From Paludibacteraceae bacterium (GTDB lineage Bacteria; Bacteroidota; Bacteroidia; Bacteroidales; Paludibacteraceae), in NCBI GenBank assembly GCA_024401435.1, contig JAKSLB010000020.1:1-56896 (forward strand): a stretch of DNA of 56,896 bases. The letters are read 5' to 3'. Of this stretch, positions 41,916-50,296 are shown in pieces (position 1 is the stretch's first letter; the number at the start of each line of letters is the position of its first letter). The position numbers and the translations under genes are program-made. The notes beneath the pieces were generated by a model. The model did no database searches. It was given only the letters and a program-made list of their open reading frames with translations, and was not told the origin of the DNA.

Positions 41916-42124
41916 TCGTCCCCATTTGTCTGAAAAATAATATTTTAGAGATCAGCCACATCGACATAAAAGATACTACCAAATGTGCAACATCATAGGA
42001 GAAGAGGAGAGGCAGTGCCTAAGTGATAGAAAAGGCCTTTGCCTTCTTAACAGACTAGATATTGTCGCTTTTAAATTAAAAGCGAACAAATTTAAATGAA
42101 ATAAATGAAAGAGGATGCATCAAT

Positions 42125-42184
42125 AATTGAACTGAACCCCGAAAGTTTTTTTGTCCAACTTTCGGGGTTCAGTTCAATTTTTTT
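42125..42184. terminator. Long perfect inverted repeat with T-run
   Basis: The arms 42125-42147 and 42157-42179 are perfect 23-base reverse complements (AATTGAACTGAACCCCGAAA at the left end), with a 9-base loop and a T-run to 42184. It works as a terminator by structure, but it is longer than needed. GAACCCCGAAAG-type sequences are also seen at the ends of Bacteroidales insertion elements, so a solo remnant is possible. Confidence 0.6.
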
Positions 42185-42275
42185 GATACACCCTCTTTTT
42201 TTCTATATCATAAATTTAATGGTGTTTGTTATGGGGTTTTAGACGATAAGCAATGCAACATAGTAATATAATTTG

Positions 42276-42283
42276 TAAGTTTG
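42276..42283 (+). promoter_or_regulatory. Promoter -7 box of the DUF4846 gene
   Basis: TAAGTTTG fits TAnnTTTG. Transcription would begin near 42290, after the first codon of the longest open frame (42281), so the start at 42317 is preferred. Confidence 0.45.
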
Positions 42284-42316
42284 CGTTTATATAAAAAATT
42301 ATGGAAATGGGAAAAG

Positions 42317-43180
42317 ATGGATATGAATAAAACAGGATTAAAATATTGTTTTTATATGATAATAGGATTGCTGTTCACGACATTGAATGGTACCTATGCA
42401 CAAAGACCTACAAAAGGATATTCGATTAATGCTTCTGGTAACACTTTGTTGACGCGTTATGTGAATTTGGATCCAAATTATTATCGTGAAAATGTCGAGA
42501 GTGGTAGCTATGCTGAATGGTTACTTAACAGGGAACTTTATGAGGTAGGGTATAATACACATCTCTATTCAGGTGAAGAGAAATGGAATAAGTGTCAGGT
42601 TGGTGTATTGAAATATGACTTGATTGGACAGGATTTGCAACAATGTGCGGATGCTGTTATTCGTCTTCGTTCTGAATTCTTGTATGAAAAGAAAATGTAT
42701 GATAAGATCCATTATAATTTCACTTCTGGATTCCGTTGCGATTACAAAAAATGGGCTACGGGAAATCGTGTTCATTTTAATGATAAGAAAGTTGCATTCT
42801 GGCAAAAAGATGCGGGAACCAACTATGATTATGCTACATTTAAAAAGTATTTGAAACTTGTCTTTACGTATGCAGGAACTAAATCTCTTTCTAAAGAAAT
42901 GAAAAGTATACCTGTTGAAGATGTACAGCCTGGTGATGTTATAATGCATGGAGGAAATCCTGGTCATGTAGTAACAGTAATGGATGTGCTGAAATCGAAA
43001 GATGGAAAGAAAATTAAAATAATGCTTTCGCAAAGTTACATGCCTGCTCAGGAGATTGAAATATTGATGGATGCGGCGGGTTCTCCATGGATTACAATTG
43101 ATTTGTCTGATGATGATAAGCCAATCATAACTCCGGAATATACATTTTCGAAAAATGAGTTTATGAGATGGAATGATTAA
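42317..43180 (+). CDS. DUF4846 secreted protein
   Basis: 287 residues from ATG 42317; ATG 42323 is an alternative. Signal peptide ends near NGTYAQ. The body has YAEWLLNRELYEVGYNTHLY, the block LQQCADAVIRLRSEFLYEKK, then NFTSGFRCDYKKWATGNRV and the C-terminal EDVQPGDVIMHGGNPGHVVT. These are the DUF4846 marks. PGDV...H-G-G-x-P-G-H-V-V resembles NlpC/P60- and amidase-type domains, and the family is probably envelope-associated, but its activity is not known. The M15 peptidase gene begins 12 bases downstream, so a shared cell-wall role is plausible. Confidence 0.75.
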   Translation: MDMNKTGLKYCFYMIIGLLFTTLNGTYAQRPTKGYSINASGNTLLTRYVNLDPNYYRENVESGSYAEWLLNRELYEVGYNTHLYSGEEKWNKCQVGVLKYDLIGQDLQQCADAVIRLRSEFLYEKKMYDKIHYNFTSGFRCDYKKWATGNRVHFNDKKVAFWQKDAGTNYDYATFKKYLKLVFTYAGTKSLSKEMKSIPVEDVQPGDVIMHGGNPGHVVTVMDVLKSKDGKKIKIMLSQSYMPAQEIEILMDAAGSPWITIDLSDDDKPIITPEYTFSKNEFMRWND

Positions 43181-43192
43181 GAATGTGATAGA

Positions 43193-44020
43193 ATGTTGAG
43201 TAGGTTTCATTTGATATTGTTTCTACTGGTATTTGTAAGTGGAGTTTCCAGTTCTCAGAATAACAATGTATTGGTACGAACAAATCATCGATTGAGTGAT
43301 ACTATAAAGAAGTCGGATGATACGATTCCATTGAAGATTAAATGCTTGATGAGTGCTTATCCTGATTTTATCAAAGGATATGAAGACGATTCACTTGTGT
43401 GGTTGGATGGAAGTAAGATGCAATTTGACGATGGATTAACAAAGGATTTTGAAAAGCAGTTGAATGAGGCAGATGTGGAGGACATGTTTTTGACTCCGTA
43501 TGATACAACGATGTGGAGTCCTTCTTATTTAAAAGATCCGGGACGTGCCCGAAATGAATCGTTTTTTAGAAAAATGTACGGTAATACGTCGGCAGAGGTC
43601 CAATCCCATTTAGTTCATGTGAATTGGTTCGGACAGAAAATCTTGTTTACTTCGTTGAATGGTGCTGCTGATAGTTTGCGTGCTGTAATTGCTGAATTGT
43701 CGATGTTGCCACAATCGTATAAAAAGTATTTTGAACAATCCTCATCTTTCTATTGGAGAAAGGTGCGTGGTGCCAATCGGTTGAGTGCTCATAGTTATGG
43801 TATTGCTATTGATATCTGTGCAAAATATTCGGATTATTGGTTATGGGCCAATCCTGGTAAAAAAGAAAAAGATGAAATTGTGTATAAAAATCGTGTTCCA
43901 CGAGAAATTATAACTATCTTTGAACGTCATGGATTTATTTCGGGTGCTCGTTGGTATCATTTCGATACCATGCATTTTGAATTTCGTCCTGAAATTCGAT
44001 GGTTACAAATAGATTCATGA
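43193..44020 (+). CDS. M15-family peptidase (D-Ala-D-Ala carboxypeptidase / endopeptidase type)
   Basis: 275 residues with a signal peptide (LFLLVFVSGVSSSQ). Zinc-ligand blocks of M15 enzymes are present: SAHSYGIAIDIC (H-x6-D; about 200-211) and WYHFDTMHFEFRPE near the C-terminus (H-x-x-F-x-x-M-H-F-E, catalytic Glu plus the third zinc His). This is the VanY/L-Ala-D-Glu peptidase type of fold, cutting murein stem peptides or related substrates. It follows the DUF4846 gene in one unit. Confidence 0.85.
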   Translation: MLSRFHLILFLLVFVSGVSSSQNNNVLVRTNHRLSDTIKKSDDTIPLKIKCLMSAYPDFIKGYEDDSLVWLDGSKMQFDDGLTKDFEKQLNEADVEDMFLTPYDTTMWSPSYLKDPGRARNESFFRKMYGNTSAEVQSHLVHVNWFGQKILFTSLNGAADSLRAVIAELSMLPQSYKKYFEQSSSFYWRKVRGANRLSAHSYGIAIDICAKYSDYWLWANPGKKEKDEIVYKNRVPREIITIFERHGFISGARWYHFDTMHFEFRPEIRWLQIDS

Positions 44021-44083
44021 AAATATAATAGAGTTTATTGTAATTTAAACTTAAACACTGGGGAAGTATCCCTTTATGATGAT

Positions 44084-44302
44084 ATGCAGAAAATTGATTT
44101 TGAATTAAGAGAAGGAGAGGAGTTTATACAACTTATCCAATTATTGAAGGCGACGAATATTGCATTTAATGGTGCCGAAGCTCAAGGTATGGTTTCGGAC
44201 GGTTTTGTGTTGAGAAATGGAGAGGTGGAACTTCGAAAAAGAGCAAAAATTGTCGCAGGAGACGTCATTAAAGTGGCAGGATATGAAATTACAGTTAAAT
44301 AG
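44084..44302 (+). CDS. S4-domain RNA-binding protein (YbcJ-like)
   Basis: 72 residues, essentially a single S4 fold: FIQLIQLLKATNIAFNGAEA, then GFVLRNGEVELRKRAKI and VIKVAGYEITVK. Small free-standing S4 proteins of this type are widespread and bind structured RNA, possibly in ribosome assembly; no specific role is established here. Its 3' end overlaps the next gene by 20 bases. Confidence 0.85.
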   Translation: MQKIDFELREGEEFIQLIQLLKATNIAFNGAEAQGMVSDGFVLRNGEVELRKRAKIVAGDVIKVAGYEITVK

Positions 44303-44738
44303 TAGAAAATGGATTGTGGGTGCTCTGATGCCCCTTTTAATGCTATCTTGTAGGAATGATGAAAATGAAATTCCAGAATGTGAAGTGTATGTGAAAACTT
44401 CATACAGTGAATATCAAACATTATTGATGACAAATAGTGCTGTGGTGTATGAAAAAGATGCCTTGTATCCTGCGAATTTCAGATTGGGATATGGGGGTAT
44501 TTTAATCTTTCGTGATTTAGAACGACAGATTCGATGTTGTGATTTGTCATGCCCGTATGAAAATTTACGTAGTGTGACACTGAATGTGAAAATGCCTTAT
44601 GCAACTTGTCCTGAATGTGGCTCTGAATTTGATTTGACCTATGGTGCTTGTAATCCTATAAAAGGTCCGGCATCTTGTGGATTAAAACTCTATACAAAAA
44701 TTCGAGATACGGGAAGTTATATTTTGGTGACGAATTAA
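44283..44738 (+). CDS. Rieske-like lipoprotein without the usual His ligands
   Basis: 151 residues from ATG 44283, inside the end of the S4 gene; the longer open frame from 44217 lacks a signal at its start. The lipobox LMLSC gives Cys23. The domain has CCDLSCPYE (C85, C86, C90) and CPECGSEFDLTYGACNPIKG (C109, C112, C123), in the order and spacing of a Rieske [2Fe-2S] domain (C-x-H ... C-x-x-H-x-S-x-F-D). The two His positions are occupied by other residues (C112 in the second motif). It may therefore bind another metal or keep only the fold. The function is unknown; it is probably attached to a membrane in the periplasm. Confidence 0.6.
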   Translation: MKLQLNSRKWIVGALMPLLMLSCRNDENEIPECEVYVKTSYSEYQTLLMTNSAVVYEKDALYPANFRLGYGGILIFRDLERQIRCCDLSCPYENLRSVTLNVKMPYATCPECGSEFDLTYGACNPIKGPASCGLKLYTKIRDTGSYILVTN

Positions 44739-44749
44739 ATTGAGGAATC

Positions 44750-44789
44750 AAAAAAGAATCCGCAACGCCATATTTACTGGCATTGCGGA
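44750..44789 (-). terminator. Terminator of the HerA-like gene (minus strand)
   Basis: TCCGCAACGCCA (44759-44770), loop TATTTAC, TGGCATTGCGGA (44778-44789), with one G-U pair. On the minus strand the hairpin is followed by TTCTTTTTT. Confidence 0.75.
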
Positions 44790-44833
44790 CTATATATTGG
44801 TACGACTTTTCACGTTTGACGGACACCAATAAT

Positions 44834-46333
44834 TTATTTTAGCTTCTTTATCACTTCATTCACCAGTTTGTTACCTAAGTTTCTAGCAATAGAAGTAAGT
44901 GCTTTACCATACCAAGTATTGCTGCTGGATTTGCGAGATGTGGCTTTGGATCGTGCTTCTCTTTCTTCCTCTTTTCTTCTTTTCTCAGCTTCTTTTTCAG
45001 CTTGAGCCTTGGCTTTTTGTTCTTCTGCTTCTTTTTGTTTCCTTTCAGATTCTTTGATTAGTATTTCATAAGCAGATTCACGTTGGATGGTTTCTCCGTA
45101 TTTCTTTTCTAATCCGGATTCTTTCATTGCTTGTTTACGCTCTTCTGCAGTGATAGGACCAATTTGACCTTGAGGACAAAGCATTTTGGCACGTTCAACG
45201 ATTGATGGTGCACCTTTTTCATCCAAGAATGAGATGAGAGCTTCTCCAGTCTCTAATTCCAAAAGAGCCTTTTCAGTATCGAATTTTTCGTTCGTACGGA
45301 AAGATTGAGCTACTGCTTTTATTGCTTTTTGATCTTTTGGAGTGAATGCACGAAGTGCGTGTTGTATCTTGTTTCCTAGTTGACCAAGTATGTCTTCTGG
45401 AATATCCATTGGGTTTTGCGTGATGAAATATACACCGACACCCTTTGAACGAATCAAACGAACAACTTTCTCTATTTGTTCCATTAATGCTTTGGAAGCA
45501 TCGTCAAACAATAAATGGGCTTCGTCGAAGAAGAAGATGAACTTGGGTTTGTCCATGTCTCCTACTTCAGGTAATTGATTGTAGATGCTTGTTAACAACC
45601 ACATAAGGAATGCTGAATAGAGTTTCGGATTGTTATATAACTTATCAGCAGCTAAAATGTTGATCATTCCTTTTTTGATACCATTGATTTTTTCTACGCT
45701 GAAAAAGTCGTTGATGTCAAATTCTGGTAAACCAAAGAACTGGTCTCCACCTTGTTCTTCTAAGGCTAATAGATTTCTTTGTATAGAACCTACAGAGACA
45801 GAGGAGATATTGCCATATTCTGTTTGAAATTCTTTCGCATTTTGACCAATGTAGTTGAGTGCAGCACGCAAGTCTTTCAAGTCGTCTAATGGCATTTTTC
45901 TATCCTCACAAATTCGGAATACGGCATTTAAGACTCCTTCTTGCGTATCTGTCAATGACATGATACGGGAGAATAACATAACACCGAAATCTTTGATGGT
46001 GACGCGCATTGGATGACCTTGTTCACCATAAACGTCAAAGAATTGAGTAGGATAGGGTTGAAAATCAAATTTCACGCCGAATTCATCCTGACGTTTTGCA
46101 ATGAATTTTGTTAATTCACCTGCTTTGTATACACCAGATAAGTCACCTTTCATGTCGGCCATAAAACATGGAACGCCAAGGTCACTGAATGATTCTGCTA
46201 ATACTTGCAAAGAGACGGTTTTGCCAGTTCCCGTCGCACCAGCAATTAATCCGTGTCGATTCGCCATCTTTGGCTCTATAATGAGCGGATGATCGGAATG
46301 AGCTACGTATAACTTTTCTTCGTTGTTAATCAT
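44834..46333 (-). CDS. HerA-like ATPase, DUF853 family
   Basis: 499 residues. Walker A GATGTGKTV (32-40), FMADMKGDLSGV (57-68), Walker B KFIFFFDEAHLLF (about 258-270), and RSKGVGVYFITQNPMDIPED (about 293-312). The family (E. coli YjgR) belongs to the HerA/FtsK superfamily of hexameric ATPases. The substrate is not established for this branch. Residues about 415-465 are a strongly charged coiled coil rich in Glu/Lys/Arg. TMEM43-like gene precedes it by 6 bases, so the two are co-transcribed. Confidence 0.88.
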   Translation of the reverse strand: MINNEEKLYVAHSDHPLIIEPKMANRHGLIAGATGTGKTVSLQVLAESFSDLGVPCFMADMKGDLSGVYKAGELTKFIAKRQDEFGVKFDFQPYPTQFFDVYGEQGHPMRVTIKDFGVMLFSRIMSLTDTQEGVLNAVFRICEDRKMPLDDLKDLRAALNYIGQNAKEFQTEYGNISSVSVGSIQRNLLALEEQGGDQFFGLPEFDINDFFSVEKINGIKKGMINILAADKLYNNPKLYSAFLMWLLTSIYNQLPEVGDMDKPKFIFFFDEAHLLFDDASKALMEQIEKVVRLIRSKGVGVYFITQNPMDIPEDILGQLGNKIQHALRAFTPKDQKAIKAVAQSFRTNEKFDTEKALLELETGEALISFLDEKGAPSIVERAKMLCPQGQIGPITAEERKQAMKESGLEKKYGETIQRESAYEILIKESERKQKEAEEQKAKAQAEKEAEKRRKEEEREARSKATSRKSSSNTWYGKALTSIARNLGNKLVNEVIKKLK

Positions 46334-46339
46334 GTTTAT

Positions 46340-47581
46340 TTATTCTATTGTTGTGATTGATTCTGAATTTGCTTGTTTTTTTGCTTTGGAACGTTTAATC
46401 AAGAAATAGATTAAACCACCTGCAGCTAATAGCAATGCAATTGCTAAGAGAGGACGATAGAAGATCCAAGCTATGGCAATGACAAGTAATGACCATATAA
46501 GTCCAATAAGAATACAAACTACATTCACACCAAGATTCAAGATGTTGGAAAGAAATGGAATTACTTTAAGTAGGATGACAAGGATGTTAAATATGCCTTT
46601 TAACCCTAATATAACTAATAATACACCAAGTAAACGGGAAAGCCATGCTATAGTTTTGTTTGCCTCTTGTTCTCCTTGAAATGTTTGGTCTAATGATTGT
46701 GTTCCCATTGCCAAGGCTGAGACTGAATATCCGTTGTCGCTGTGATATTCTTCAAAAGTATTGTTGATGACTTTCGCCCAAATGGTAACATTGGCGGGCA
46801 TTACTTTATGGAAGGTAATACGGACGTCACCGATAGCAGGAGTCGCAGCATTTGCACCAAGATAAATTTCATTTGCGTTGACATGTACGTATTCTCCATT
46901 GGATTGATATGGTGTTTCTAATAAACTGGTTTTGCCTTGTAATACGCTTTTAACAGAACTGTTCAAGAGTTGAATCTTTTCTTTCGAAAGATTTACATTA
47001 AAAACTTGTTCTCCACTGATTTGTCGTGAAAGAAAGGTGGGTAAAGTATAGGCACCGAATGTTACGTTCCCTGCAAGAAATGTTTCACTTTCAATGTTTG
47101 AAACTGTGAAGTTTTTGTTTTTGTATTCGGGATCTTTGAATTCTGCCGAATTTTGAGGAGAGGAAACCCATTTTTTCTCGTATGTGTAAGTGGTTACGGT
47201 TTCTTCTGAGCCTCCAAATTTATCTTTCTTTTTTGATTCTGCATTTTGTACCCATTGATAATATTCAACTGTACGAATTAATTTAATGGCATTTGCACCA
47301 ATATTAAATTGATGGTCTATAAGTGAGTCTTTTGTCGTTGCAAATCCAGATGTATGAATCATTTTTCCATTTAGTGTGTTGTCAATAGTTGCGATATTGC
47401 TGACGATGGTAGTTTCTTTGTATGCGTCTTTGTTCGCATTTGAAGTTCTTACTGTTCTACCTTCATTCCACCATAGAATACCTGTTCCTATAATGAACAT
47501 GATAATTCCTGTAATGATTCCTTTTAACGATCCTTTTAATCTTGTACCATACCCGGTAACGGTTGTTTCTTGATAAGCCAT
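46340..47581 (-). CDS. TMEM43-family membrane protein
   Basis: 413 residues. One TM segment near the N-terminus (about 20-38, GIITGIIMFIIGTGILWWNE), a large domain of about 270 residues outside or in the periplasm (GRTVRTSNANKDAYKET ... RTVEYYQWVQNAESKKKDK), and about four TM segments in 310-395. The order and the start sequence match bacterial TMEM43 homologues, whose biochemical role is not known. It lies just upstream of the HerA-like gene. Confidence 0.8.
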   Translation of the reverse strand: MAYQETTVTGYGTRLKGSLKGIITGIIMFIIGTGILWWNEGRTVRTSNANKDAYKETTIVSNIATIDNTLNGKMIHTSGFATTKDSLIDHQFNIGANAIKLIRTVEYYQWVQNAESKKKDKFGGSEETVTTYTYEKKWVSSPQNSAEFKDPEYKNKNFTVSNIESETFLAGNVTFGAYTLPTFLSRQISGEQVFNVNLSKEKIQLLNSSVKSVLQGKTSLLETPYQSNGEYVHVNANEIYLGANAATPAIGDVRITFHKVMPANVTIWAKVINNTFEEYHSDNGYSVSALAMGTQSLDQTFQGEQEANKTIAWLSRLLGVLLVILGLKGIFNILVILLKVIPFLSNILNLGVNVVCILIGLIWSLLVIAIAWIFYRPLLAIALLLAAGGLIYFLIKRSKAKKQANSESITTIE

Positions 47582-47607
47582 TTTTATTTGAGTTTTACAA
47601 TTTTTTT

Positions 47608-47615
47608 CAAAGATA
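47608..47615 (-). promoter_or_regulatory. Promoter -7 box of the TMEM43-HerA unit
   Basis: TATCTTTG on the minus strand, 26 bases before the start at 47581; no -33 element at the right spacing. Confidence 0.4.
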
Positions 47616-47648
47616 AAGAGAATTTTTCAACTTGTTGTCTTGTTGACT

Positions 47649-50090
47649 TTATTTTGTTACGATAATCTTTTCCCGTTTTGTACCATCATTTAGAATAAAA
47701 CATCCTTTGGGGAGATCGATTGTCTCTTCTTCTCGTTTAAATCCTTTTTGATTGAATATAATTTTACCAGATAAATCGGATATGAGAATTTGACTCTCTT
47801 GTGTTAAGTTTGTGCATAAGAGACCACCGTCTATTTTATAGATACATATTCCATTCCCATTTTTTGATTGAGTTTTGTAGGTTGAGTCGCATGTGGATAT
47901 GGTGACATGCTCTATAAGTGAATTGTTTGGAATCATTAGTGAAATAGAATCTCCTTCTGCGTATTCTGTTAGAACAATGTCTCTGATTTGTTTTTCTATT
48001 TTCCAACCTTTTATATCGGATGCACCGCCTTTCCCTTTGCTATGGATGACTATCGGTCTGCCTTTATAGTAATATCCATCGAATGAGGTATGTAACATCT
48101 CTGTGTTGTTGACTGTTAGTGTAAAAGGTAAATCTTTTTCGTATGGATTATTGATTGTTAAATGATATATATCACCTAAATGAAAGAAGTTTTTCATCGA
48201 ATTAGAGTTGAGCCAATTCCTTTTTGACGGATAATTTTTAATTAAGTCTATCTCTTGATACCAATCTGTATAGTCATTGGTGGTGTAATCACTGTATCGC
48301 TCGTCTGTAAAAGGAATTTCATATTCGATTTTTTGTGCTAAACTATCTATATGGGGTATAATGTGGCGTGGATTTAAAAAGTCTCCCATATACACGGAAA
48401 AACGTTCGATTAGTAAGTCTTGAAATGGTTTCATGCTGACTAACACTCTCATGAGTTTCGTTGGAAAATCCCATGAATCGAAATCTTCAGATTCTGGTGA
48501 GAGTGTGAGAAATTGCTCGAAGTAGTTACTTGTATAGGTGATAATCTTTCCATCTTTATATGTTCTAAAATCGGATGACATGTCAAGGTCCTTGAGAATC
48601 CATCTCCATTTTGATCCTTCTTTGTGCTCTTTCCACATCACAATATTGTTATCGGGATAGTCTGAATTACCGAAATACGTTTCTATGATAAAGTAATTGA
48701 TGAATTCATCTATGTCGATTAATTCTGTCAACTCTTCAAAGGTTACATCCTCTTTGTACATGGTTTCATACAGATGTATGGCTGCTGTGGCTGATCCAGA
48801 GTTGACTGTCGTCCAATTCTCTATAACATCAATTCTTTCTTTTGTTTCTGGATGATTGGAGTTGATATAATCGATGTTGGTACGTTCTCGTAGATTCATC
48901 AAACCATAATATTCCCCATTGATGTATGTGATGACGGGTTGGTAAGCTTGATATTCTATATTCTCTATTGTATGTCCGGCGTAACTTTGTGCAGCTGCGT
49001 CACGAAGATGTGCAAGAAGAAAATCATTACCTGAATTTCTTAGTAAAAAGGAATGTACTTTTTTTATGTTAGGTTTCTCTTCCCAAAAGGAAATGGGAAA
49101 ATCATCTCCTGATAATCGCTTTTTACTATATATGGCAAGAGATTTTTGTGGTAATCTTCTAGAGGTGGCTCCTGCGATTCTCATCTCTCCTGGTTGATCT
49201 AATAGGACTTCTCCCTTTTCATTGAAATAATTAATATGAATAAATCTGTGCCAGTCGTATTTATAGTTCTCTTTGTACTGATTATAGGTTCCTTCAACAT
49301 AAATTCCTTTTTTTTCATCAAAGAGATAAAGAGAATCAGAGATGATAGAGATGACAGGCAGTGTGATTTCATGATCTGGAAACAAATATGAATAACTGGT
49401 AATATCAGAAGGAATTGAACCTTCAGAAAATGTTTTTAATCGAATAATTTTTACTAATGAGTCTGCGAATATACTATCATTGATTGTTGGAATGCTACCA
49501 TTCGTTGTGTAATAAGTTGTTGATTTGTAATTATTTTTGTTTTTTAAATGAACAATAAATGGTTGTGTGTAAAATCCAGAGGGTGAAGATAGCTCTGGAG
49601 AGAATAAAAACGAGGAACTAATGGATGAATTATGCTTTCCTGGAGTGTCTTTTGTCATCCAACCAACTTCTCCGTTATCGTCTCTACCATAGGAAACACC
49701 TTTTTGTTGCATGGCAGGTATTAAAATAGAATCTGAAAGAATCCCTTTGGGTGAAAATAATCGAATAGTAGATTCTTTTTCAAAATCGACTTTAAAACTG
49801 ATATGTAGTTTGTAATATTGCTCATCACCATAAAGAAGTATGTATGAATGAGGTGGAATTGTTGTGTCGGTTCCGAATGTGTATATTCCGTTATCACTTT
49901 CTATGACATGATGATAAAGAGAGATAGAATCTTCTGTTGGGTTAAAAAGTTCAATCCAAGAAGAGGGGAAATCATTATAGTCATCGATTAGTGATATATT
50001 GGATTGCATAACTTCGTTGATGCGAAGTTGTGCATTAAGTAGAGTGGGTAATAATGCGAAAAATAATGTGTATAGAATATATTTGCGCAT
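47649..50090 (-). CDS. CotH-kinase-like secreted protein with lamin-tail domain
   Basis: 813 residues. Signal peptide MRKYILYTLFFALLPTLLNA. Residues about 22-150 look like a lamin-tail domain (LRINEVMQSNISLIDDYNDF, SSWIELFNPTEDSISLYHHV). Residues about 175-240 resemble a chitobiase/hexosaminidase C-terminal-type beta domain (YKSTTYYTTNGSIPTINDS). The CotH kinase-like core follows (about 240-600): GEMRIAGATSRRLPQKSLAI, HSFLLRNSGNDFLLAHLRDA, YYGLMNLRERT and KWRWILKDLDMSSDF, with the Asp pair. CotH proteins phosphorylate spore-coat proteins in Bacillus and occur on cellulosomes, so a role in modifying surface proteins is possible. The C-terminal 75 residues match a T9SS tail (ISDLSGKIIFNQKGF). 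Confidence 0.85.
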   Translation of the reverse strand: MRKYILYTLFFALLPTLLNAQLRINEVMQSNISLIDDYNDFPSSWIELFNPTEDSISLYHHVIESDNGIYTFGTDTTIPPHSYILLYGDEQYYKLHISFKVDFEKESTIRLFSPKGILSDSILIPAMQQKGVSYGRDDNGEVGWMTKDTPGKHNSSISSSFLFSPELSSPSGFYTQPFIVHLKNKNNYKSTTYYTTNGSIPTINDSIFADSLVKIIRLKTFSEGSIPSDITSYSYLFPDHEITLPVISIISDSLYLFDEKKGIYVEGTYNQYKENYKYDWHRFIHINYFNEKGEVLLDQPGEMRIAGATSRRLPQKSLAIYSKKRLSGDDFPISFWEEKPNIKKVHSFLLRNSGNDFLLAHLRDAAAQSYAGHTIENIEYQAYQPVITYINGEYYGLMNLRERTNIDYINSNHPETKERIDVIENWTTVNSGSATAAIHLYETMYKEDVTFEELTELIDIDEFINYFIIETYFGNSDYPDNNIVMWKEHKEGSKWRWILKDLDMSSDFRTYKDGKIITYTSNYFEQFLTLSPESEDFDSWDFPTKLMRVLVSMKPFQDLLIERFSVYMGDFLNPRHIIPHIDSLAQKIEYEIPFTDERYSDYTTNDYTDWYQEIDLIKNYPSKRNWLNSNSMKNFFHLGDIYHLTINNPYEKDLPFTLTVNNTEMLHTSFDGYYYKGRPIVIHSKGKGGASDIKGWKIEKQIRDIVLTEYAEGDSISLMIPNNSLIEHVTISTCDSTYKTQSKNGNGICIYKIDGGLLCTNLTQESQILISDLSGKIIFNQKGFKREEETIDLPKGCFILNDGTKREKIIVTK

Positions 50091-50119
50091 AAATTATAGA
50101 TCTCTAATAGTTCATGCGA

Positions 50120-50127
50120 CAAAGTTA
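50120..50127 (-). promoter_or_regulatory. Promoter -7 box of the CotH-like gene
   Basis: TAACTTTG on the minus strand, 29 bases before the start at 50090. The -33 position is poor. Confidence 0.45.
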
Positions 50128-50201
50128 AAAAAATCTTCTAAATATCGTTGTTTTGTCAGATTCAATTCTAATGATGGATTCAACGTTGGTATCAATGTTA
50201 C

Positions 50202-50234
50202 TGTACCCGAAAGACACTTTGTCTTTCGGGTACA
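50202..50234. terminator. Perfect 15-bp hairpin downstream of the twin-GH11 gene
   Basis: TGTACCCGAAAGACA (50202-50216), loop CTT, TGTCTTTCGGGTACA (50220-50234). No T-run on either side, so it may be a processing or 3'-end stabilising structure rather than a classic intrinsic terminator. Confidence 0.5.
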
Positions 50235-50296
50235 TATTCACTTATATTTACATGAAATATATCAGTTTGATTTGAATGCTTCGGGTGCCTTTGCCG

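Larger units (their letters stand above)
41822..42275. other. Gene-poor region with repeat R copy 2 and a long inverted repeat
   Basis: It contains repeat R' and the inverted repeat at 42125-42184. A 58-codon frame at 41824-41998 is open but has no family features and lies across the repeat, so I do not call it a gene. Confidence 0.5.

Noticed and set aside
41824-41998. 58-codon open frame after the ATPase remnant
   Set aside because: It runs across repeat R copy 2 in a different frame from the frame shared by both copies, and shows no family features.
44217-44282. Longer start for the Rieske-like lipoprotein
   Set aside because: It lies in the S4 gene in another frame and would put 22 residues in front of the signal peptide; ATG 44283 gives a regular lipoprotein start.
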